Assembly (NCBI GenBank): GCA_903838565.1
Contig: CAILZB010000126.1
Span: forward strand, 1 to 63,677
Length of the DNA stretch: 63,677 nt
Reading direction: 5' to 3'
From: an uncultured beta proteobacterium
Lineage (GTDB): Bacteria > Pseudomonadota > Gammaproteobacteria > Burkholderiales > Burkholderiaceae_C
In this document: positions 10,978 to 17,134 of the stretch, piece by piece
Layout: every line of letters starts with the position of its first letter
How positions within the stretch are numbered: position 1 is the stretch's first letter
Notes under the pieces: generated by a model
Database searches by the model: none
What the model saw: the letters and a program-made list of their open reading frames with translations, nothing else
Told to the model about the DNA's origin: nothing
Program-made: the position numbers and the translations under genes

Positions 10978-11733
10978 TTATAGCGTGCTTCGAAATGCGC
11001 TCAGCACCGCCTCATCCTGCGGGCTGAGTTGGCCCGCGGAGCGCGCCCGCTCGACCAGATCCGGACGGTGCCTGGCAGTGAGCTGCAGCCGGCGATCCCG
11101 GCGCCAGCGTTCGATCTGCTGGTGGTGCCCTGACAGCAGCACCGGCGGCACGGTAGCCCCTTCCCAGTTTTCGGGGCGGGTGTAATGCGGGCAATCCAGC
11201 AAACCGTCCAGCGCCGGGTTGAAACTGTCCAACTGGTGACTGCCCTCGTCATTGAGTACGCCCGGCTGCAACCTCGCCACGGCGTCCAGCAGCGCCATGG
11301 CGGCGACCTCGCCACCCGAAAGAACAAAATCACCCAGGCTGATCTGCTGGTCCACATAAGTGTCGATGAAGCGCTGGTCCACGCCTTCATAGCGCCCGCA
11401 GATCAGCACAGCGCCCTGGCTGCCCGACCAGCGCTCCACCGCTGCGTGATTCAGGGTTTGGCCAATCGGGGAAAACAGCACCACCGGCGCCCGGTCCTGC
11501 CGTTGCGCCTTGATCGCTTGAACCGCTTGCACCAGCGGCTCGACCATCATCACCATGCCCGGACCGCCGCCAAACGGGCGGTCGTCGACGCGCCGATAGT
11601 TTCCCTGTGCGAAGTCGCGCAGATTCCAAAGCCTTACTTCCACGGCCTTGGATTCGAAAGCGCGTCGCGTCACCCCGATCGTCAGGAACGGCGCAAAGAT
11701 CTCGGGAAAAAGAGTGACAACGTCGAAACGCAT
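10978..11733 (-). CDS. trmD: tRNA (guanine-37-N1)-methyltransferase
   Basis: Transfers methyl from SAM to N1 of G37 in tRNAs reading CNN codons, which prevents +1 frameshifts. The 251-residue protein begins MRFDVVTLFPEIFAPFL. It carries the SPOUT trefoil-knot signatures LICGRYEGVDQRF and ISLGDFVLSGGE and the C-terminal HYTRPENWEG. The start codon at 11733 has no recognisable Shine-Dalgarno sequence: the bases directly upstream belong to a family A repeat (11739-11779). An in-frame TTG at 11778 inside the repeat would add 15 residues but is unlikely. Translation may be coupled to rimM or be weak. Confidence 0.97.
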   Translation of the reverse strand: MRFDVVTLFPEIFAPFLTIGVTRRAFESKAVEVRLWNLRDFAQGNYRRVDDRPFGGGPGMVMMVEPLVQAVQAIKAQRQDRAPVVLFSPIGQTLNHAAVERWSGSQGAVLICGRYEGVDQRFIDTYVDQQISLGDFVLSGGEVAAMALLDAVARLQPGVLNDEGSHQLDSFNPALDGLLDCPHYTRPENWEGATVPPVLLSGHHQQIERWRRDRRLQLTARHRPDLVERARSAGQLSPQDEAVLSAFRSTL

Positions 11734-11738
11734 GGTTT

Positions 11739-11779
11739 GTTCAGTTGAGGACAATGCAAGTTTGGATCTGTCCCGCAAT
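11739..11779. repeat. Palindromic repeat family A, copy 3 (short)
   Basis: Begins TTCAGTTGAGGACA and ends ATCTGTCCC. The middle is only about 14 bp and the left arm is degenerate (GGACAAT). It ends 5 bp from the trmD start codon and lies in tandem with copy 2. Confidence 0.7.
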
Positions 11780-11781
11780 TC

Positions 11782-11840
11782 TCAATCAGTTGAGGACAGA
11801 GCACGCTCTCTCCGCGTAGCCCTTGGTCTGTCCCACAAAG
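11782..11840. repeat. Palindromic repeat family A, copy 2
   Basis: Begins CAATCAGTTGAGGACAGAGC, identical over 20 bases to copy 1, and ends GGTCTGTCCCACAAAG. It fills the space between rimM and trmD together with copy 3. Confidence 0.75.
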
Positions 11841-11842
11841 TA

Positions 11843-12484
11843 TCAGTAGTCCTCTTGCCAGTCGACAGTGATACGGCGCTCGGCCAGGCTCACGTCGTCC
11901 ACAAAGGCCGAAACAAAGGGGATCAGCCGCTCGGCAGGTTTGCTCACGCCCGCGGCGTCAGGCTGCTCATAGGCCAGCACCAGCACCGTCTGCGGTCCGG
12001 CGGTCAGCAATTCGGTGACCCGGCCCAGCGCCACGCCTTCGCGATTCACGACGTCGAGCCCGATCAGATCGATCCAGTAGTACTCGTCCTTGGCGGCCGT
12101 AGGGAAGCTCGCCCTGGCGACGAAGATGCGGGCACCGCGCAGCTCCTCGGCGGCGTTGCGATCGTCGACGTCCTGCGCGCTGGCCACGACCGTGCCGGAG
12201 TGTTCCTTGGCTTCGCGCACGTGCAGCATCTGCGACCCGGAAAAGGTTTTGGCACCTTTTTCGGCCGGCAGCAGATACCAGCGTTTGGAAGAAAACAGCG
12301 CTTCAGGATCGGCGCTGTAGGGGAAGACCTTGAACCAGCCTTTGATTCCCCAGGCATCCGCAATGCGCCCGACCTCGATGGCGTCCGCCGGCAAATCGGC
12401 GGCTTCAAGACCGGGCAACACGGGAAAAATACTTTGATGCGGCAGCACCGGCAAAGCCGGCGACGCCACCTTCAAACGAGTCAA
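11843..12484 (-). CDS. rimM: 16S rRNA processing protein RimM
   Basis: Ribosome maturation factor that binds S19 and helps 30S head assembly. The 213-residue protein has the N-terminal RimM barrel ([20 protein letters not shown]) and the C-terminal PRC-barrel ([31 protein letters not shown]). About 35 extra residues precede the first domain. Its ATG overlaps the rpsP stop codon by four bases (ATGA), so the two are translationally coupled. The gap to trmD is filled by two repeat copies, which is unusual for this tight operon. Confidence 0.96.
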   Translation of the reverse strand: MTRLKVASPALPVLPHQSIFPVLPGLEAADLPADAIEVGRIADAWGIKGWFKVFPYSADPEALFSSKRWYLLPAEKGAKTFSGSQMLHVREAKEHSGTVVASAQDVDDRNAAEELRGARIFVARASFPTAAKDEYYWIDLIGLDVVNREGVALGRVTELLTAGPQTVLVLAYEQPDAAGVSKPAERLIPFVSAFVDDVSLAERRITVDWQEDY

Positions 12485-12732
12485 GCGGCCTTTTTGGCTG
12501 CTTGCTGGATCAGACGCTCCACCGTAGGCGAAGCTTGTGCGCCAACGCCCTTCCAGTAGGTCAGACGGTCTTGCGCGAGACGGATGCTTTCTTCATTGGC
12601 CGTGGCGATCGGATTATAAAAACCGATGCGCTCGATGAAGTTGCCGTCACGACGGGAACGCTTGTCAGCGACGACAATATTGAAAAACGGGCGAGCTTTT
12701 GCGCCGCCACGGGCGAGTCGAATGACGACCAT
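12481..12732 (-). CDS. rpsP: 30S ribosomal protein S16
   Basis: Small-subunit assembly protein of 83 residues starting [20 protein letters not shown], followed by [19 protein letters not shown], the S16 signature. It is the first gene of the ribosomal/tRNA modification operon. Its promoter should lie in the 131 bp between 12733 and the divergent acetyltransferase gene. A ribosome site (AAGGA) precedes the ATG. Confidence 0.98.
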   Translation of the reverse strand: MVVIRLARGGAKARPFFNIVVADKRSRRDGNFIERIGFYNPIATANEESIRLAQDRLTYWKGVGAQASPTVERLIQQAAKKAA

Positions 12733-12863
12733 GATTTATCCTTCAGTCGGCTGGCCTATTTAAAAAATCCGCCAGCCATATAGTTCAGCGTTGAGACACG
12801 CAGCATGACCACCCGGCCAGCTACACGCTAAAGAGCCTTCCATTATAACCTTGTACCCAAGCC

Positions 12864-13391
12864 ATGCCCATCATCCGCCCCAGCCGCGACAGCGACCTCC
12901 CAGCCATCACCGCCATTTACCAGCACCATGTCCTCACGGGCACCGGGACTTTCGAGATTGAACCGCCCACCGCGGCTGATATGGCGCAGCGCCGAGCTGA
13001 CGTATTGTCCAAGGGCTTGCCCTACCTGGTGGCTGAGCATGAAGGACAGGTGCTGGGCTTTGCCTACTGCAACTGGTTCAAGCCCCGTCCCGCGTACCGT
13101 TTTTCGGCCGAGGACTCGATCTACCTCGCAGACGATGCGCTGGGCAAAGGCGTGGGGCGCGCGCTGCTGGCCGAACTGGCCCTGCAGGCCGAGCGCGCAG
13201 GCCTGCGCAAACTCATCGCCGTGATTGGCGACTCGGCCAATGCCGGCTCCATCGGCGTGCACCGCTCGGTCGGTTTCGAGCCGGTGGGCGTGCTCAAGTC
13301 CTGCGGCTGGAAGTTCGAGCGCTGGCTGGACGTGGTGCTGATGGAAAAGTCGCTGGGATTGGGCAGCAAGCAGCCGCCAGGGGCTGTTTAG
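12864..13391 (+). CDS. GNAT N-acetyltransferase, phosphinothricin/methionine-sulfone acetyltransferase type
   Basis: A 175-residue acetyl-CoA-dependent acetyltransferase. It opens MPIIRPSRDSDLPAITAIY and has HHVLTGTGTFEIEPP, YCNWFKPRPAYRFSAEDSIY and an acetyl-CoA binding loop ALGKGVGRALL, all characteristic of the PAT/Bar/MddA (YncA) branch. Members acetylate L-methionine sulfone, sulfoximine or phosphinothricin-like amines. The actual substrate here is not known. It diverges from rpsP, and its stop codon overlaps that of the phosphate permease by four bases in convergent orientation. Confidence 0.88.
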   Translation: MPIIRPSRDSDLPAITAIYQHHVLTGTGTFEIEPPTAADMAQRRADVLSKGLPYLVAEHEGQVLGFAYCNWFKPRPAYRFSAEDSIYLADDALGKGVGRALLAELALQAERAGLRKLIAVIGDSANAGSIGVHRSVGFEPVGVLKSCGWKFERWLDVVLMEKSLGLGSKQPPGAV

Positions 13392-14398
13392 AAGAACTGC
13401 AGGCTCAGCCAGTACGCCACGGCCGCGACAAAGGCGCTGGCCGGTATGGTGAGAATCCACGCCCAGATGATGGTCCCGGCAACGCCCCAGCGCACGCTGC
13501 TGGCACGCTGGGCCGAGCCCACGCCGACAATGGCGCCGGTGATGGTGTGGGTAGTGGAGACCGGAATGCCCATGGCCGTGGCCAGGAACAGCGTGATGGC
13601 GCCGCCGGTTTCTGCACAAAATCCGCCAACGGGCTTGAGTTTGGTGATCCTCTGGCCCATGGTCTTGACGATGCGCCAGCCGCCAAACATCGTTCCCGCA
13701 GCAATCGCCGAATAACAGCAAACCACCACCCAGGTCGGTGGCGACTTGTCGGCGGCGGCCGCATAGCCGGTGGCGATCAGCAACATCCAGATGATGCCAA
13801 TCGTCTTTTGTGCATCGTTGCCGCCGTGCCCCAGGCTGTACGCGCCGGCAGAGACCAGCTGCAAGGTGCGAAACCAGCGGTCCACCCGCGACGGCGTGGA
13901 GCGCCGGAAGATCACGGCCACCAGCACCATCATCAGGTTGCCCAGGACAAAGCCCAGCAGCGGCGAAACAAAGATGAAAATCACCGTGCGCGAGATACCT
14001 GAACTGACCAGCGAGCCGGCGCCGGCCTTGGCCATGACCGCGCCTACGATGCCGCCGATGAGCGCGTGCGACGAACTGCTGGGAATGCCGTAATACCAGG
14101 TGATGAAGTTCCAGCTGATGGCACCGATCAGCGCGCCGAAAACCACGTGCACGTCCACCACGCCGGGGTCGGCGATGCCTTTCCCCACCGTGGCGGCAAC
14201 GCTCAGGTGAAAAATGAAGATCGCGATCAGATTGAAGAACGCGGCAAAAATCACCGCCTGCCCGGGCTTGAGTACGCCCGTCGACACCACCGTAGCGATG
14301 GAGTTGGCGGCGTCGTGAAAGCCGTTCATGAAGTCAAATGCCATGGCCAGCGCCACCAGCAGCAGCACCACCCACAGCGAAACCGTTACCGTTGTCAT
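13388..14398 (-). CDS. pit: Low-affinity inorganic phosphate transporter, Pit family
   Basis: Proton- or metal-phosphate symporter in the inner membrane. The 336-residue protein has the duplicated Pit signature: FDFMNGFHDAANSIATVVST in the N half and GGNDAQKTIGIIWMLLIA in the C half, each with an adjacent hydrophobic helix bundle (about 10-12 spans in all). At 336 residues it belongs to the short Pit class, not the 499-residue E. coli PitA type. It lies 17 bp downstream of the DUF47 gene on the same strand, the standard pairing for this transporter class. Confidence 0.94.
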   Translation of the reverse strand: MTTVTVSLWVVLLLVALAMAFDFMNGFHDAANSIATVVSTGVLKPGQAVIFAAFFNLIAIFIFHLSVAATVGKGIADPGVVDVHVVFGALIGAISWNFITWYYGIPSSSSHALIGGIVGAVMAKAGAGSLVSSGISRTVIFIFVSPLLGFVLGNLMMVLVAVIFRRSTPSRVDRWFRTLQLVSAGAYSLGHGGNDAQKTIGIIWMLLIATGYAAAADKSPPTWVVVCCYSAIAAGTMFGGWRIVKTMGQRITKLKPVGGFCAETGGAITLFLATAMGIPVSTTHTITGAIVGVGSAQRASSVRWGVAGTIIWAWILTIPASAFVAAVAYWLSLQFF

Positions 14399-14415
14399 GT
14401 CGCTCCCAGCCGGCT

Positions 14416-15063
14416 TTAGGAGTTCTCGAGGATGATGCCCTCGATCACATTGGCCACGTCTTCACACTTGTCGGTGATGGTCTCGAGCAACTCGTAGATC
14501 GCCTTGAGCTTGATGAGTTCGCGCACGTCGGGCTCCGAGCGAAACAGCTTGCTCATGGCCGAACGCATGACGCGGTCGGCATCGGACTCGAGACGGTCGA
14601 TCTCCTCGCAGGTCTTGAGCGCCGCCTCGGCGGTGCTGGGATCGGCCACTTTGGCCAGCAGATACACGGCGTCCTTCACCCGCTCACAGCACTTCACGCT
14701 CAGGTCGGTCAGACGTGTGATCTCTTCCGTCATGTGGTGCACGTCGTACAGCGCCATGGTCTCTGCCGAGTCCTGAATCAGGTCGCAGACATCGTCCATG
14801 GTATTGATCAGCGTGTGGATCTGCTCGCGGTCGATGGGTGTGATGAAGGTCTTGTGCAGGGCCTTGTTGACCTCGTGCGTGACGCGATCGGCGGCGCGCT
14901 CGGCGTGATCCACTTCCTGGTTGTACTTTTCCCGCAAGTGCGGGTCCGCGTAGTTCTCCACCAGCTTGGAAAAGGCGTGCGCAGCCTCCACGATGCGATC
15001 GGCATGCTGATTGAACATTTCGAAAAAATTGCCTTCGCGTGGCAGCAACTTGGCAAACAGCAT
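14416..15063 (-). CDS. DUF47 (PhoU-like) phosphate transport regulator
   Basis: A 215-residue, mostly helical cytoplasmic protein of the DUF47/PhoU-like family. It opens MLFAKLLPREGNFFEMFNQH and contains the acidic metal-binding type helices EVDHAERAADRVTHEV and EEIDRLESDADRV. Members partner with and modulate adjacent Pit permeases. It is first in a two-gene unit with pit. A terminator hairpin lies just upstream of it, isolating it from the DUF486 gene. Confidence 0.93.
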   Translation of the reverse strand: MLFAKLLPREGNFFEMFNQHADRIVEAAHAFSKLVENYADPHLREKYNQEVDHAERAADRVTHEVNKALHKTFITPIDREQIHTLINTMDDVCDLIQDSAETMALYDVHHMTEEITRLTDLSVKCCERVKDAVYLLAKVADPSTAEAALKTCEEIDRLESDADRVMRSAMSKLFRSEPDVRELIKLKAIYELLETITDKCEDVANVIEGIILENS

Positions 15064-15072
15064 GGACGTTCC

Positions 15073-15113
15073 TCAAAAAAAGTTTCGGCATCGTGACATT
15101 TTCACGATGCCGG
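15073..15113 (-). terminator. Terminator of the DUF486 gene
   Basis: Perfect 10 bp stem CGGCATCGTG / CACGATGCCG (15086-15112) with a 7-base loop. On the minus strand it is followed by AAAC and a run of seven T. It lies between the DUF486 stop codon and the DUF47 start. Confidence 0.85.
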
Positions 15114-15119
15114 GGAAGT

Positions 15120-15488
15120 TTAACCGCCTCTAAAAATGAAATACACGGCGCCCACCAGACACAGGCCGGCCCAGACGTAGTCCAGCTTGAAGGGCTGATC
15201 CAGGTACACCACCGCAAACGGAACAAACACGCACAGCGTGATCACCTCCTGCATGATCTTGAGCTGTCCGACCGAAAACCCGGCCTGCTGATAGCCGATG
15301 CGGTTGGCCGGCACCTGCAGCAGGTATTCAAACAGCGCAATGCCCCAGCTCACCAGGGCGGCGATGTACCAGGGCACGGTCGCCAGGTTCTTCAAGTGGC
15401 CGTACCAGGCGATCGTCATGAACACGTTGGAAGCCACCAGCAGCAGGATGGTCTGAAGAGAAAGCGGAATCGACGAGAGGAATTGCAT
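15120..15488 (-). CDS. DUF486/DMT-superfamily small membrane protein
   Basis: A 122-residue protein with four hydrophobic segments (SLQTILLLVASNVFMTIAWY, WYIAALVSWGIALFEYLL, IMQEVITLCVFVPFAVVYL, YVWAGLCLVGAVYFIF), which is the DUF486 architecture, half of a drug/metabolite transporter unit. Function is unknown. Starts at 15506 (GTG) and 15497 (ATG) are also possible; 15488 fits the usual family length best. It is transcribed alone and ends in a clear terminator. Confidence 0.85.
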   Translation of the reverse strand: MQFLSSIPLSLQTILLLVASNVFMTIAWYGHLKNLATVPWYIAALVSWGIALFEYLLQVPANRIGYQQAGFSVGQLKIMQEVITLCVFVPFAVVYLDQPFKLDYVWAGLCLVGAVYFIFRGG

Positions 15489-15540
15489 AGGCGGCATTAT
15501 CGGCACTCGTCTGCACGGCGGACGTTAGACTCGCCCCACC

Positions 15541-16050
15541 ATGCCCCGCCTCATGCAGCGCCTCAAGACCCTCTTGCGCAACCTGGCCTACGCCCTGGTC
15601 GCCGCCATTGTGCTGTTCGAAGAATGGGGCTGGGAGCCGCTGGCCGCGCTGTTTGCCCGTCTGGCACGACTGCCGCTGTGGGCCTGGATCGAACAACGCA
15701 TCAGACGCTTGCCACCCTGGGGCGCATTGCTGATCTTCGGCGCGCCGGTGCTGGCCTTGTTGCCGGTGAAATTGGCAGCGCTGTTCCTGTTCGGGCAGGG
15801 CAAGCGCACGCTGGGTTTGGTGCTGTTGCTGGGCGCCAAGGTGCTCGGCACAGCCGTGCTGGCGCGCCTGTTCCAGCTGACCGAACCGGCGCTGATGCAG
15901 CTGCCGTGGTTCGCCAGGTGGTACCCGCGCTGGAAAGCCTGGAAAGATCGATTGATCGAGCAGGTTCATCAGTCCGAGCCTTGGCGTCAGGCCGGTCTTT
16001 TCAAGCTGCGTGCCAGGGCTTGGTGGACATCCTTTTGGACAAGGATGTAG
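15541..16050 (+). CDS. Hypothetical inner-membrane protein
   Basis: A 169-residue protein that I do not recognise by name. It has an amphipathic basic N-terminus (MPRLMQRLKTLLRNLA), hydrophobic segments around residues 14-24, 60-75 and 90-110, and a basic, Trp-rich C-terminal tail (WKAWKDRL, ARAWWTSFW). It diverges from the DUF486 gene by about 50 bp. Its stop codon TAG is part of a perfect palindrome (16046-16064). No enzymatic motif was seen. Confidence 0.7.
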   Translation: MPRLMQRLKTLLRNLAYALVAAIVLFEEWGWEPLAALFARLARLPLWAWIEQRIRRLPPWGALLIFGAPVLALLPVKLAALFLFGQGKRTLGLVLLLGAKVLGTAVLARLFQLTEPALMQLPWFARWYPRWKAWKDRLIEQVHQSEPWRQAGLFKLRARAWWTSFWTRM

Positions 16051-16064
16051 GCAAAACGCCTACA
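16046..16064. promoter_or_regulatory. Perfect palindrome upstream of the FeeM-like gene
   Basis: TGTAGGC-AAAAC-GCCTACA, a 7 bp perfect inverted repeat with a 5-base spacer. It overlaps the stop codon of the preceding gene and lies 169 bp before the FeeM-like start codon. It could be an operator for a dimeric regulator, or an RNA hairpin. Two further hairpins follow at 16100-16118 (CGTACC/GGTACG) and near 16159-16186 (GTGAAC/GTTCAC). Confidence 0.5.
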
Positions 16065-16232
16065 CGATGCACGGCATCCGCCCGCGCCAGACTTAAGGCC
16101 GTACCGACGCGAGGTACGCGCCACATCTGACTTTATTTTCTGCCGACCCTCAATACAGTGAACTTCTGCCCCGAAGGAGGTTCACCTGCCTGCCGCGAAG
16201 GGGTTTGATCCATCCCTCATCGGAGTCTCACC

Positions 16233-17015
16233 ATGCTGAACCAACGCCCATCGGTTTTCGAGGAACTCAAAAAGGTCGACGCGCTGGTTGATGCGCGCAG
16301 CGAACCCGGGAGGGTGATCGAGCGGCTGCCTTTCACGGTCCGGGTGGTGCAAAGCGAGGAAGATTTGCGCAAGGCGGTGCACGTCCGGTACTCAGCGTAC
16401 GCGCGTCACATGCCACTCTTTGCGGAAGCACTCAAAAACCCGGAAGAAGACGACACACGGTCTGATGTAGTCGTGTTACTGGCGGAGTCGAAGCTGGATG
16501 GATCAGCACTTGGTACGGCCCGACTTCAAACCAATCAAGCGCGCCCGCTCAACATGGAGCGATCAGTGGAACTTCCGAATTGGATACGCAATCAATCGAT
16601 GATTGAAGTACGACGCTTCGGCATCGTTGGGGGAAGCCAAGGCGGTCTGGTCAAAATGATACTGATCAAGGCATGCTTGCGTTTCTGTGAAATTAACAAC
16701 ATTGAATGGGCCACGTTGGCCGCACGACCACCGCTCAACCGAACCTATGAAAAAATCTTGTTTCGCGACATTCTGGACGGTGAAACCTTCGTTCCCCGCC
16801 CCGCGGCGAACAATGTCCCGCACCATGCCATGGCTTTTGACGTCGAAAATACGCGTCTCCGCCTTACTGAAGCAAGGCACCCTCTGCTGAACTTCTTCTG
16901 CAATCTGCACCATCCCGACATTCACATTGGGTCAACTCCGGGTGGAAAATCACTTCAGAATCACCCGCAGGCAAGCCACGCAATAAGCGTCATGGGCACC
17001 GTAGCCCAAATGTAG
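16233..17015 (+). CDS. FeeM-like N-acyl amino acid synthase / autoinducer-synthase-fold acyltransferase
   Basis: A 260-residue cytoplasmic protein whose core (residues about 35-215) has the GNAT/LuxI-like layout of FeeM enzymes. An N-terminal FTVRVVQSEEDLRKAVHVRY is followed by SALGTARLQTN, the central EVRRFGIV, and a C-terminal RPPLNRTYEKI segment. FeeM makes N-acyl amino acids (for example N-acyl tyrosine) from acyl-ACP. A good ribosome site (GGAG) precedes the ATG. GC content is visibly lower (about 52% in sampled lines) than in flanking genes. It is followed after 119 bp by a membrane GGDEF/EAL gene. The acyl chain and amino acid are not predictable; a PEP-CTERM/exosortase-associated acyltransferase is an alternative name for nearby relatives. 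Confidence 0.75.
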   Translation: MLNQRPSVFEELKKVDALVDARSEPGRVIERLPFTVRVVQSEEDLRKAVHVRYSAYARHMPLFAEALKNPEEDDTRSDVVVLLAESKLDGSALGTARLQTNQARPLNMERSVELPNWIRNQSMIEVRRFGIVGGSQGGLVKMILIKACLRFCEINNIEWATLAARPPLNRTYEKILFRDILDGETFVPRPAANNVPHHAMAFDVENTRLRLTEARHPLLNFFCNLHHPDIHIGSTPGGKSLQNHPQASHAISVMGTVAQM

Positions 17016-17134
17016 ATTTTTCTCATCGAACGATAAATCGCACTGATCACGGTATCCTACGGGTCGTGGCGCCAGACCAAGCGGTCGTGGCGTGATCGTG
17101 ATGATAGGCACGGCAGCCCCGTGCCGGTGTTCGA

